Shown: one piece after another, positions 1 to 12,711 of the stretch | How positions within the stretch are numbered: the first letter of the stretch is position 1 | Layout of the letters: each line of letters starts with the position of its first letter | From: Cercis canadensis | Taxonomy: Eukaryota > Streptophyta > Magnoliopsida > Fabales > Fabaceae | Direction: 5' to 3' | Assembly (NCBI GenBank): GCA_003255065.1 | Contig: QAOA01003969.1 | Span: 113,749-177,748, forward strand | Length of the DNA stretch: 64,000 nt | Translations under genes and position numbers: made by a program | The notes under the pieces: model-generated | Databases searched by the model: none | What the model was told of the DNA's origin: nothing | What the model saw: only the letters and a program-made list of their open reading frames with translations

Positions 1-711
1 TTCCACTTCCTTGTTGTCAATAAAACTAGAATATAAAATTTATTTTGGTGAATAAAAAATTTAAAAGCTATGTAAAATGCTCTTTTGGGGGAAATTTTTT
101 AGTATGTAAGATACTCTAGCTCTAAGAGATTATGCACCATAATTAAAAAATAATTACTAACAAGATTCAAACTAAAGACCTTTTTAATCGACATAACTTG
201 ACCCTACTAATTATCTAAACTCTTGTTAGGAAAATATATAATTACTAAAGTATTTCTTTTAAGAATTTATTTTATTATGTGTGTAAAGTAAAATATGAAA
301 AATGATTATTTTTTTTAATGATAAATATCTTCAAGTAAATTTTCGTATACCAAAATTAAATTCTTTTTTAAGTGATTTGAAAGGTACACCTCTCACGTCA
401 TATGTATTCAAGAGAAAAAATTTCTTAAAAATTGGTCATAGGATTCAAACTTTAACTAACTTAAATAAATTTATTATATTCTTATTACCATATCAAACTT
501 TTGAAATTCATGAAAGATGTATTTAGTTATTGATATTATAGCTTTGATTTAATTTCATATGGAAAAACTGAACTTCGTGGAAAGACAGACAGATTTTTGA
601 TTCCTAGTGTATTATCACAAATGGGACCCACACTACCAGTCTACCAGACACAGAGACCAAGTTGAAGTTTGATGCTGGCATGCTTTTTGTACGACCAAAG
701 CTTCTATTTCA
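1..711. other. AT-rich intergenic DNA, no gene seen
   Basis: No coding region, RNA gene or repeat could be recognised here. The short open frames are AT-rich, without domains or splice context. Confidence 0.5.
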
Positions 712-1087
712 GGCAAATTTACAGTAATAATACTGTTTAATAAAATAATTACGGATTTAGGATAGTTTTGAAACAATTTACCGAAATGGGTTAGTTTTTT
801 TTTGCTAAAAAACGCTGATGCGTTTTATCATAAAAACGCTAAACAAAACTGCGTTTTAAACAAAAAACGCAAAAAGCGAAGCGCGTTTTGTTAAAGAAAA
901 CGCGGTTTCATATTACAAAAAACGCGAAATGGGTTTTTAACCGTGGGGCCGAAAATGGTTTGAAGAAAACGTTGATTCAATCAGAGTTTCTTGAAGAAAA
1001 CTCTGTTTGAAACAGAGTTTTCTATTGAAAACGCTGATTCAATCAGAGTTTCTTGAAGAAAACTCTTTTTGAAACAGAGTTTTCTAT
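712..1087 (+). mobile_element. Terminal part of a foldback/TIR element, cut by the gap
   Basis: From about 712 the sequence matches, almost base for base, the left arm of the complete foldback element at 51522-53643. It shares the start GGCAAATTTACAG and the many AAAACGC-type motifs. At 968-1027 and 1028-1087 a 60 bp block is tandemly duplicated. Each block contains a near-perfect hairpin built on AAACTCTGTTT and AAACAGAGTTT. The copy then runs into the N gap, so the interior and far end are not visible. No transposase is seen, so it is probably non-autonomous. Confidence 0.7.
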
Positions 1088-1847
1088 NNNNNNNNNNNNN
1101 NNNNNNNNNNNNNNNNNNNNNNNNNNNNNNNNNNNNNNNNNNNNNNNNNNNNNNNNNNNNNNNNNNNNNNNNNNNNNNNNNNNNNNNNNNNNNNNNNNNN
1201 NNNNNNNNNNNNNNNNNNNNNNNNNNNNNNNNNNNNNNNNNNNNNNNNNNNNNNNNNNNNNNNNNNNNNNNNNNNNNNNNNNNNNNNNNNNNNNNNNNNN
1301 NNNNNNNNNNNNNNNNNNNNNNNNNNNNNNNNNNNNNNNNNNNNNNNNNNNNNNNNNNNNNNNNNNNNNNNNNNNNNNNNNNNNNNNNNNNNNNNNNNNN
1401 NNNNNNNNNNNNNNNNNNNNNNNNNNNNNNNNNNNNNNNNNNNNNNNNNNNNNNNNNNNNNNNNNNNNNNNNNNNNNNNNNNNNNNNNNNNNNNNNNNNN
1501 NNNNNNNNNNNNNNNNNNNNNNNNNNNNNNNNNNNNNNNNNNNNNNNNNNNNNNNNNNNNNNNNNNNNNNNNNNNNNNNNNNNNNNNNNNNNNNNNNNNN
1601 NNNNNNNNNNNNNNNNNNNNNNNNNNNNNNNNNNNNNNNNNNNNNNNNNNNNNNNNNNNNNNNNNNNNNNNNNNNNNNNNNNNNNNNNNNNNNNNNNNNN
1701 NNNNNNNNNNNNNNNNNNNNNNNNNNNNNNNNNNNNNNNNNNNNNNNNNNNNNNNNNNNNNNNNNNNNNNNNNNNNNNNNNNNNNNNNNNNNNNNNNNNN
1801 NNNNNNNNNNNNNNNNNNNNNNNNNNNNNNNNNNNNNNNNNNNNNNN
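1088..1847. other. Assembly gap (760 N)
   Basis: A run of N begins directly after a hairpin-forming tandem repeat. The open frames that appear to cross it are artefacts of untranslated N. Confidence 0.99.
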
Positions 1848-4313
1848 TTTGATGTAATTATTATTTTTCTAAGATTAGAAAATTTCTTCTCATTTTTAGA
1901 ATTAGTACTCTTAAAAAAGAAGAAAACACAAATTAATATTAAAATGTTTCAACAATTCAGAGGATAATGGCTTTAGTAATTGTAGTTTGAAGTAAATGTC
2001 AGAAACTTTATATTTTATAAAAATAAATTGTAAGGATAATTCTTTCTCAACATTTTAGAAGCCATTGCTATCTTTGAATTATTCTTAATAATATTTCTTA
2101 AGATTTCTGGGACAGTTGAAAATAAATTATGTAAAAAGAAAAACGCTTATTATGAATCTCAATAATTATTCCCCTAAAAAAGAAGTCTCAATAATTAGTT
2201 GATTTAAAACATATAATATTTTTTTGGCCATAGTTTAAAACATATAATTATCCTTCCATAAAAAAATTATAATTAACCATAAACATCTATTTTTTATAAT
2301 TTTAAATATTAACAGTACTTTGCAATAATTTTATTAAACCATTTACTAAATTTCCTGATACTTATAATGTCAGTTTTCAAAAAAAAAAATTATAATGTCA
2401 GTTTTTTTTTTTTTGGAGCTTTTATTAATTCCTAAAGACAAAATACTTATCGAATGAGCTTATTCAAACTTATATAGTCCATATTTATTACGTATCTTTC
2501 AGCAGTCAAATATCAATTATAGTCCCACAACACTAAATCATATATGGAAAGAAAGTTAACGAATGTTAGCTTAGTTGGTCAAAAGAATCATGTTTAAGGC
2601 TTTGCACTTTTCAAATGTCAAGTTCAAGTTTTTGCTGAACAACTCTTATCAAGAAGATCTCTTAGCTCCCAATGACTAGTTGAGTAGCCGCCTCTAAAAG
2701 CCAAAAAAATATTTTGGAGGTAATCTTTTGAGTGGATATCTGTCTGTCTCATTGTAAGATCTCAAGCATGCCGCTAGTACTATGCTCGATAATATTTGAG
2801 TAACATATCATTATTACCATTTTGCCAACCAAAAAATATATGAAAAGAAAGTTTCTCCCATCTAATATGAGAGAGACAAATTGTTTGCAAAAGATAATTA
2901 TTTATTAATCAGAGAAGTTATTTATAAAGGTTCATTTGGAGACCACTATCCACATAATTCTGTGGGTGTATAAAAACTAATAAATCTTAAATATTTAAAT
3001 TGCGCTTCAAAAAATTAAATTGAAAACTTTCAATGTCACTCTCGTTAATTGCTTTCCAATGTGTTTTAAACCCTTTTATATTCAATATCAATATTGGCTT
3101 TCCTACAAATTTTGACGAGTTTGAAAGTTGATGATTTTCCTTCACCTACTTTAAAACATGCTTCCTTCACTATTTCTTTAAAAATTATTTTGATATTATT
3201 TTATTACTAAAACAATGGATTATATTTTTTCTTATGTGCAAAAACAGTGGACATAATAAAGAAAAACAGTGGATTATAAACCTCTCCTAATCATTAATAA
3301 GACTGAATAATCGGTACGTAATATATCACATTCCAGTAGCATAAATATAAACAGTGGATTATAAAATTTTACACTAAACAATGAAATCAAATATAAACTA
3401 TAAGGTAAAAAAAAAATAAAAAATTTGAGGCCAATGAATCTTGTCTTGTTCTTTTTCCTAAACCACATTAATTATCAACTCAAAGTATGAGAAATCATGT
3501 TGGCTTATGTTAGTTTCAACATAAAGAAATCAAAACCATCATGTCACGTAAAATGGCATGCATCATGACAGTTAGCAAGCATAATTACTTTGACATTATA
3601 TTTAAATTGATTAGCTTGCATAAGATAATGCATGTATATGACAATAACTTGCTTAATTATACATCACTAAATTTTATAATTGAATATGTTGACCTCAAGA
3701 TAACTATTTTAACTTTTTCTAATTACTATGAAGATTGAAATGCTCTTAATGTGCTCTAGAGTATATATAATGAAATATCTTAACCTCAAGAGTTTGGGCT
3801 GGTGTAAGGATGCAATAGGTTCATCTACATTAGCCAAGGTTCAAATCTTAAGGCCAACACCCAGAGAAATTTCCTCTGAATGCATCAAGCCAATGTGAGG
3901 GGTATGTCCTAACAATTGCCCAATGAGAGACTTAGTCTCAATACATGAAAGTTGACCTAAGAATACTCTTACCGTTAAAATCAAAAAAAATATGCAAGTG
4001 AGATGTGAGTGCCAAAGGATTTTTGATAACCAAAACTTTAGGATAAAAAGATAGTATCTCATTTCAAGGCCAAGATATACTATAAGTCTCAACACCAGTT
4101 TACAATATGGCACTTACATATTGCCTATGAAAGGGAGATTACTAGCAGCATGAATCAAACCTAGCCTTTACAAAAGAAATGTTTCGATCCTTATTAGCTG
4201 AATCAACTTTCATTGGCATGTGAGTGCCAAAGATGACATGCATGCTTAGTATATCATGCATTAAATAAATATATTTTTTAATTTTCTGTAATCTTCTTTA
4301 TCTTAATTAACGT
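1848..4313. other. AT-rich intergenic DNA
   Basis: No supportable gene. At about 2562-2640 a stretch resembling a tRNA-like head (TTAGCTTAGTTGGTCA, later AGTTCAAGT) may be an old SINE. Other small frames (3274-3468, 3541-3738, 3841-4113) show no domain. Confidence 0.45.
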
Positions 4314-4523
4314 GAATTCTATGATACCATATGTGTATGTCATACCACACTGACGTGACAAATATACATAATTTTCTTATTTTATTGAATATAAAATATA
4401 ATTTATCTTATTTTTTCAAACAAATTTAAAAACATTTATTTTGTACATATGTCATTTATACATTGGCTATTCTCATGTGATATAACATACCACATAAATA
4501 CCAAAAGTATTTAAGAAACCTCC
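4314..4523 (-). mobile_element. MITE-A copy 1
   Basis: About 210 bp with ends GAATTCTATGATACC and (reversed) GGAGGTTTCTTAAATAC. It carries inner inverted motifs around TATGTCATACCACACTGACGTG. The same sequence recurs at 6018, 24585, 26749, 27796, 28895, 29631 and 37209. It has no coding capacity, as expected of a miniature inverted-repeat element. Confidence 0.75.
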
Positions 4524-6017
4524 CTTAATTAAACATTGAGATTATGTGTTAGACGGGGACAGCTTTGTCTAGCATGAAATTAGCATTCTGATTCCAACAA
4601 AGACACTGACTATGATAATATCTGTTTCTCACGCTTAATTTGAAGATTTTAAACTTACAAAATGAAAGCAAAAGAGGATATCTCTAGCTCTGTGTTACCA
4701 ATTGATTTGGTTATAATGATATTATATACAGGTAGAATAATTTTATATACGGAGAAAAAGTGTGTTCCGCTATATAGATTTCAATATATATATATATATA
4801 TATAAGAGTAAGATTCACTTTCACTAGGTATAAGACTTATTACATTTATATTTTTCAATAACTTCTTGTAAAAAGCAAATTTCATAGATTTATCTGTAGA
4901 ATTAAAAGTTCTCATGCTTATAAATTTTCATAAAATTTGAGAGATTAAAAAAGAGGGCAAGTAATTTTTTTTTAGTATTTTTGACTATGACTCTTAATTT
5001 GAACACCGGACAATCGGCTGCATTAAAAAATTTGATNATATCAAAAATATCTAAAAAAAACATTTTTTTTTTCTAAAACAGACGCATAAAAGTCACGCAT
5101 CATGGGTCATGACTCATGACAATCAAAAAGAAAGTTGACTCTGCATGTTTTATCATACAACAAATTGGCATGACAATGACCACAAAATTACGCCATGCTT
5201 CATCATTTATTCTTCAAATAATATCCAACATTTTGATATTTATTTGTATACCATTTTGGAATCTAGAACTTATCATCTCATATAATTTCAATCTCTCCAA
5301 TTTTAATGAGATTTAAATTTAAAACCACTAAAACATTCTACGTATTAAACTATAAGAGTGTCCTATGGAGATAGTTCAACTGACATAAGTTTACCTTCTT
5401 TATTGTTATGCTTCTTTTGAATGATCGAGTCAACAAATGACACTTGATTATTAGCATGTGTTAACACATTGCCAACAAATGACAGTTGATAATACTAGGT
5501 AAAGGAACACATGGAATTTATTAAAAGTATATCAAATTTTCAAAAACCATGTAATCCCAGAAAACAGGTGGGGCCAAATCCCTAATGACAATTTGTAAAT
5601 TTTATCAAATGCTGGGAAAGATCATTGATTTCAGAAACCAGTTGCAGTTGCAGGCACAGCATTTAACAATGATTTTTCCAAGGAAACACAGCTATGGTAT
5701 AGTCACAGAGGAAGCGTTGACTAAACTTTTCTCATGCCAATTTCCTTTTCCTCATTCTATTGTGTTACTAGTTTTCCTCGTCACAACTCAGAAATTGGAA
5801 TGGATCAACTAGACCGTTTTCTTGGTTCAGCTTGTTTTTGTTGTTGAAAAATCATTTTTCTGCATAATACGATTTCAACCTTCAAGATTCTAAATTGCAA
5901 CAAAGTTTTCTTTTATGAAAACAATTTACATCCACTTTCTTAGGTATGTTTGAGTATTTTTTTTCTTTGGTCATTATGTTTGATTATGTAACTTTTCCTC
6001 TTTGAAGTAATAGATTT
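4524..6017. other. AT-rich intergenic DNA with a short TA microsatellite
   Basis: A (TA)n run lies at about 4786-4804 and a single N at 5037. A partial reverse copy of the SINE-like family may be present at about 4976-5007. The frame at 5585-5812 has no recognisable domain. Confidence 0.45.
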
Positions 6018-6230
6018 GGAGGTTTTTTTTAGATATTTCTAATATTTATATAATATATCATACCACATATAAATAATTAATATATAAATAATATATGTAC
6101 AAGTTAATTATTTTTAAATTTATTTAAAAAAATAAGATAAATTATATTTTATATATAATAAAATATAAAAATTACGTATATTTATTATGTCAATATAATA
6201 TAACATACATATATAGTATCATAAAATCCC
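6018..6230 (+). mobile_element. MITE-A copy 2
   Basis: Opposite orientation to the copy at 4314. It starts GGAGGTTTTTTTTAGATA and ends ATCATAAAATCCC. Divergence is high, with extra AT-rich changes, which suggests an older insertion. Confidence 0.7.
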
Positions 6231-7078
6231 TGAATAGATTTAATATCCATTTGGTCTATATGACAGATAATGCATTATGCATACTCTCTGGAAGAACTTA
6301 CTTTCTTGCTCTCCTAAAACCCCAGAGGAAATACATTAAAAAAAAAAATTAAAAATTATGATAAGATGGCTGTACACACAAGAGTTTCTGAATACAAGAG
6401 ATTAAAATTCTATTTTGATCCTTTTATTTTGAAGACACTATCAATTTAGTTCTTAACTACAAAATGTTCTCAATTTAGTCCCTCACTCACTCACACATTT
6501 CGCTTTAATGTCTTCCTTCCATCTAGCTGCGGCTAACAAAAGTGACAGATATGATGTGCTGGACCGTTAATGCCAATGTGTAATTTTACAGTTGTGTCAT
6601 TCAAAATAAAGACAAGAAGAAAATTTGCTACCTTAAAAAATTCATATTTCATCTTAAATCCACATATATTATACATAATACATTATTATACCATTCTGAA
6701 ACTCTTAAGATACCCTTCAAATCTTTTTTATATAGACAATATTTGAAGCTTATTGATTTTTTGTAAAGATTGTCCAAACATCCATCAGCATATATAATAT
6801 ACAAAGTTGACAGTTGATACAATCCTATTCTCTTCTATTGGATCTCAAAATCTAACCCTTCGGAGGAAAATCAATATAGCACTATTCTCTTTTCTCATCC
6901 GTGATGCAACTGCCAGTGAATTTATGAAAAACAAAGGCATTAACCTCCCATGACCCTGCATTAAAAGATGATGCAATCGCCAACAGAAATCAAATTTTCC
7001 CAATAGTAAGAACATGAATCCAGATGATGAGAAACAAATATGCAAGAATGAAGACCTTAAATGCATACTGCCAACATG

Positions 7079-7084
7079 TTTTAT
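7079..7084 (-). terminator. Candidate poly(A) signal of CRY2
   Basis: On the minus strand the sequence reads GCAATAAAACATG, about 120 bases after the CRY2 stop codon. AATAAA is the canonical poly(A) signal, but plant signals are loose and this is the only support. Confidence 0.4.
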
Positions 7085-7204
7085 TGCATATTTAAGGCAG
7101 CATCAAGATTAGTTCAAAGTATAGCGTGTTCTAAGACGACTTATGACTTGGCTAAGACTACGTTTCAATTTACTTTCCCTTTTCTCAAAAGGTGCAAGCT
7201 AAGG

Positions 7205-10200
7205 CTACTTACCATCTTTGGTTGAATTCTGTTCCCTGTCAATCTGTTCTTGCCATGGCTTCGTAAGGTCCGAAGACGATGAGCACTGTTGAGGAACAGA
7301 AAATGTATATGTACTTGTACTCTGCCTCTTACATGAAGAAGATTCAGCTGTGGAGCACATGTCTTCATCAATGCCTGATACCCCACCTTCTTGGTTGTGA
7401 TTTTGCATATTACCACGGTTTTTCCCTTCCTCTTCCATACATTTTGGCCTCTTCCTATTAGGAGAATCATTCTTTGGATTTGGAAGTGTTGGCACCTTCT
7501 GATCATTAGATGATATAGTAGCACATGGAGTCCTCTCCCTCAAGACAACTTTTGGAATTGTCAATCTTTCAACATTGTTGGAGTTATCAATAACAACTTC
7601 ATTTGTCTCCTCCGAGTTTGAAGCTCTTGCAACTGCCTCTGTTTCCCACATCTTAAATATAGCTTCAGTCAATCGTTCTCTGGCCAAATCTATATCAATC
7701 ATAGGCTTTGGATAATTTATACCCAACTCCACTCCTGATGCTTTAAGCACAGTAAGTGGTGCATCCCAAGGATGATGGATCCATTCAGTTGGCATTCTTG
7801 CTAACTCAGGCAGCCAAAGCCTTACATATTCACCTTCTGGATCAAATTTAGCTCCTTGAATCTGTCGAGAACAAAAGAAAATTAGAGAAGAGAGAGTGCT
7901 CTAACTTTCTACGAATTCGTAAGGCATGAAATAACTAGAATTTACTCCTTAGAGGTGATGTATCTGCAGAGGAGCCTAATAGAATTTGTATTCTTTACTA
8001 AAAATAATGGATAACAGTCTCAAATTTAAGAGGCATATACATTTCAAGTTTCAACAACAAATTTGTTCCACATATCATAATATTTTTTGAGTCTGACTCC
8101 TACTAATCTNCTTTCTACGAATTTGTAAGGCATGAAATAACTAGAATTTACTCCTTAGAGGTGATGTATCTGCAGAGGAGCCTAATAGAATTTGTATTCT
8201 TTATTAAAAATAATGGATAACAGTCTCAAATTTAAGAGGCATATACATTTCAAGTTTCAACAACAAATTTGTTCCACATATCATAATATTTTTTGAGTCT
8301 GACTCCTACTAATCTATTCAGCATCTGAAAGGAAAAGAAAATCAAGAAAGCCATGTATATCGAATCAGTCACATAAATCTAATTAGAATCTCAGAGAGCA
8401 TACTGCCAAACCACATGCCAATATAGTAGTAATATATGAACCAGAATTTCAGATAAACTATGTTAAATGGAAATGGGATGTTTTTACAACTAATAATAGA
8501 CATTGAAGGAAATCTAAAAAGCAAAAGTCTAAATTCTCCATAATCAGGAGGACTAAAGCTTCTTCAATGCACTAAATTAATTCTTCCAATTTCATGCATA
8601 GGCATTATTTGATTGTCCTACCAAACCCTTTGGATTTCAAAATTTTCATTAGAGGAATTCAGTAAAGTAAACAAAAGAAATTTGGCCACAACAAATCAAA
8701 AGCAACATATTGCAGATTATGCTTGATTATATATGCTCAAAAAATGAGTAGCAATTATGAAAGTCAGGTAATCAATGTCATAGAGCCTACTGTAAAATCT
8801 TCCAATAGAAGAAAGCAAGACAGACCTCTGGATTCTCCAAGCGCTCAAGCTCATGACCATCAGGTAAGCTTCCTGATATATACTGCCAACCCAGAATATC
8901 ACTTTCAAGGTCTGCATCCAAAAGTGTGTCCCAAAAATATTTCATTCCCCATTTCCAGGGAAGAAGCAAAATTTTCACAGCAAAACTAGAAACTATCACT
9001 CTTGTTCTGTTGTGAATCCATCCGGTAGCCCAAAGCTCTCTCATTCCTGCATCAACTAAAGGGTAGCCAGTCCTACCCTGCCTCCAAGCCTTAAAATTGG
9101 TCAGATCAGCATTCCAGGGAAAAAACTTCAAGTTTCCAAGTAATGATCTCTCATGAGTGAATGGAAAATTGAAACAAAGATAACGAGAGTACTCTCTAAG
9201 TCCAATGGCCCTGAGAAAAAGAGTTACACTCTCTTCACCAACACTGTTCCCTTCATTTGCCCATAATATCTGCTTCACGCGTGCCAACTGAAAAGCTTTC
9301 CTCACACTCAATTCTCCAAAATGAAGATATGGAGACAAGAGTGAGGTGGAGTCTCCGCCAACCTTTTGCCTGTTCTTGGAGTAGTGAAGTAGGTGCTTTT
9401 CAACAAAGTCTGTTAAAGCCTTGTCAGCATTGCTCCAACCTGGGGACCATGCCCTTCCTAATAATGCATTGCTGGACTTCTCTGATTCATCTTCAAGACC
9501 TAAATCCTCAACTGAACATTTCTCAACTGTTCCTGTTATCAATTGTGGAAGAGAAAACAAATTGACGTGAGCGATGAACTAGTTTCTACAATACATGATC
9601 TCTCCCCCCACAAAAAAAAAAAAAAAGGAAGAGAAAAAGAAAAGAGAACAGCAGAAAGGGAAATTTTATATGTGTACATGTGTTGAGAGGTATGTCTCTA
9701 TTTGCAGACACCAGATGGGATCATTTCTGAATGAAATTTCACTACCACATTGCTTAATAGTAATGTCAAGAAAATAGACGTACTTTCCTGATTATTATAC
9801 CAAATAAATTTCTTATATATCTTTAGGCTCTGCCTCCCCTCAATTGTTAGATAATTTCTTCAAACTCTAACCAAAACCTGATATCAATGATCACATTATC
9901 AAGAAACAATCAAATGAGAGCACCTACCTTCAGCTTGAATTAATTGCCAAGGAGGAACAAGTGAAACATCTTTCATTTGCATGTGTAAGCATCTGTTCCA
10001 AAAAGGATCAAAGGTTGTAAAAGCTTGTCCCCTCTCATCATATATTTCCCAGGGTTCATACAACAAATCCCCATTGAAGCTTTTCACAGATATACCAAGT
10101 TCCACTAGTTTTTCTTTGATGTTGTGATCTCGAACAAGTGAAACTGGATCTGATAAAGAAAAAATATGGGGCAAGAAATATAGATCAGATAATTAGCATT

Positions 10201-12182
10201 GAATAGTTAAGACATAGGTCAGAACATTGTCTAGATTATTATGAAGCACTGCTCTTATGATCATTCAGCTAATTCTCAACAAATTAAATTTGTTCTCAAA
10301 AAAAATATTAACATCTATTCCATATGACAGATAAACTTCCGCTCTCCATTGAAGTAAAGAATCAGAAAAGAAAAAAGATTTACTTCTATATACCAGAAAG
10401 GGCACGATAATTAAACCAAATGATTAATTTGCATAGTACAAAAATAGTAGATTGACAAGAATGCTTGCAACATAACATCACAAGCATTTGTATCTCAACA
10501 AACGATGTTCACACAAATACTCTATCTTATATGCTACATAGCAATTTCATCTTGCAGTATCAAATGGTTGAATTGAAATACAGCACAAAAGTGATAGTGA
10601 TGACAAGAATGCATGCAACTTGTAAGCCTTATAACCATTTGTATATGAATGATCAAACCAAGAGGCTCACACAGATAGTCTTACATGCTACATGATGAGC
10701 TGTAAGAAAATATTTCACGATTTAAGGAATCAATACATTTCCTCCATGTCAATGTTGGCCTACTTAAAATGCTTGGCTCTGATACCAAATGATACAATAC
10801 AGAACAAAGGACTGGTTTATTGATTGATTTTTTCCTCCTTTACATCAAGCCTAATACGCTTAAATAACCAAAGACTATAAGACTTCTATTAAACATCTAC
10901 TACTTAATAGTATAATGACTCATCTGGAAAGATAATTAAGGGAACTACATTAACAGATAATGCTGCTCAGACTCTTAATGCTGCCAAGACTCCTAACCAC
11001 TCACAACTCTTTTGGTTGGTTAACTTATCATACTTGGTGACAGTAGAGAATATATTTTTATACTTCAGGCCTTTGTTTCAACGTGATTATTAAACTGTCT
11101 TAGTGTAAAGCTATGCTCTGCTATTGCCCACAAAAACTTTTACTCAGATAATTCTTCACTTCAAGCAAATAATCGATATTAACAATTCAATATTTGAAAA
11201 TGATCTTGTGAGTACTTGTGGAAACTCATTACTTTTATGTTCCTTTGCCACCATGTTGAAACATTTCTCTATTAATAATTTTTTCTTCCCTGATCAAATA
11301 TCACTAATAAAAGTTGTATACAAAGTAAAACCGCCACTTTAAATATGGCTTAGGATGATTCCCAACTGAAATTCAGCATTTAGAGAGACAACACTCAATA
11401 TTGCATACGGAGAAAAAAAAAAAAAAGAATATCATTGACAAATGCCACTGCCATGTCTTGACTACCCATTTTTTTCTACTTCTCCTTTCCCAGTTATAGA
11501 TGTCCATTTGTTTTCATTCATAACATAGAAGAATTCTAATAGTAGGAAGAGTAATTAGCTTAAAAGTAACTATAAAAGTTGTAAGAATACACAAAGTTCT
11601 GCTTATAGGATTGTCTTTGAGAACTATCTGACCTCAAATCTCTGTCCTAAACCTCCTCTTAAGTTGGTAATACAAAAACCTACTTGATTCACCTTTCAGA
11701 GACCTAACACATCAAGTGGTATGAGATATAAGCATGCTTGCTACTAGATAATGCTAACCCAAATAGAATTTATACAGCTCCAAGACATAAGAGAATGGAA
11801 GCATACTTAACTAAAAGAATTAAAACAGAAGGCTCATCTAGACAAAGCTACCTTAAGAATATCATTACTTACCATAGAGATGATTGAACACTACTTTTGT
11901 AGCTCGAATAGTGTTTATACACTCCAAAAGAGCTGTAAGAGTACTGTGGGTTTTGATCAGCACAAGTTCAGCTCCAAGAGATTTCAGTGACTGGTCTAAG
12001 TGAGCAAGAGACTGCTTCAGCCACCACCTAGATACTCGACCTGGATAAAATTGTCCTTCCTCTTTGGGGCACCATATATACACAGGGAAAACAGAACCAT
12101 CCCTTGCAGCAGCAGCTAATGCAGGATTGTCTTCAATTCTGAGGTCCCTCCTAAACCAAACAATGGTCCTGTTGCTACCCAT
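7205..12182 (-). CDS. CRY2: Cryptochrome 2, blue-light photoreceptor
   Basis: Flavin blue-light receptor acting in the nucleus, controlling flowering and seedling de-etiolation (family knowledge). Coding exons: 12182-11873, 10149-9928, 9532-8826 and 7861-7205. All junctions are GT-AG and in phase, giving 631 aa (Arabidopsis CRY2 has 612). The photolyase-related part spans residues 1 to about 490. It starts with TIVWFRRDLRIEDNP and continues with WSPGWSNADKAL, SLLSPYLHFGE, KAWRQGRTGYPLVDAGMREL and the FAD-region DADLESDILGWQYISG. The C-terminal tail carries the three DAS elements: DQKVP (533-537), an acidic patch behind a basic NRKRPK (548-553, likely nuclear signal), and STAESSS (583-589). 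These make it CRY2 rather than CRY1. The ATG is the first in frame and agrees with the CRY2 family start. Intron 3 contains a duplicated 205 bp block around a single N, probably an assembly artefact. Confidence 0.96.
7905..8315. repeat. 205 bp direct duplication around one N (CRY2 intron 3)
   Basis: Bases 7905-8109 and 8111-8315 are the same sequence, with only about two visible substitutions, separated by a single N at 8110. The arrangement fits two overlapping contig ends, perhaps from two haplotypes, joined without merging. Confidence 0.85.
10775..10787 (-). other. Retrotransposon-like primer-binding site (tRNA-iMet type)
   Basis: On the minus strand this reads TGGTATCAGAGCC, the usual plant LTR-retrotransposon primer site complementary to initiator tRNA-Met. 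It lies inside CRY2 intron 1. No LTR pair or retrotransposon protein was recognised around it, so at most it marks an old fragment. Confidence 0.35.
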
Positions 12183-12711
12183 ATTGGCACTTCAGACTTT
12201 TCATGGTAAAGCTAAACCTTTAATCCTCATAATGCTCTGCGTAGCTTCTCCACAAGTTTCTTGAAACCTAGAAACAAGCACAAAGTTCACCTCAAAAATT
12301 CATGTATTACTATTTCAAAATCCTTACAACACAAAGCATCTGAAGATTGATTGCCCTGGCACTTGCTACCAACTACTGGATCCGGAATTTGGGCAAATGT
12401 AAGACTATCTACAGAAGCATTGATAGCCACAGACCACAGCAGAATAGACCCAATTCACAGATATGAGACTAATAGCTAACTTATCTGATTGCTAAACTTC
12501 TATGTCACTTTGTCTACCATAATTTAGCCAACCTAAATCCAACTCATGAAAGCCTTCCCCACATGTCTCTCCAATTCCAACCCCACCACTTCAACTTAAA
12601 AAAAAAATGGAAAATCTCCAATTAACAAATATCAACCGAACTTTCTCAGAGAGTGAACAGTACTTAAAGAGAAGGCAACCAAAAACAGCTAGAAAATCAT
12701 TATCTTATACC
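12183..12711 (-). other. CRY2 5' UTR with a likely UTR intron
   Basis: On the minus strand an acceptor-like TTGTTTCTAG precedes base 12267, and a donor-like CAG/GTATAAG lies at 12711/12710. This would make a 5' UTR intron of 12710-12268 upstream of the start codon. It is inferred from splice-site resemblance only. Confidence 0.4.

Noticed and set aside
1053..1967. Long open frame across the first N run
   Set aside because: The frame is open only because N is not translated to stop codons. The readable ends are repeat sequence.
5585..5812. 75-codon frame MTICKFYQMLGK
   Set aside because: No known domain, no neighbouring exon and no codon pattern that distinguishes it from background.
9257..9565. 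Plus-strand frame opposite CRY2 exon 3
   Set aside because: It is the antisense shadow of the conserved FAD-binding exon.
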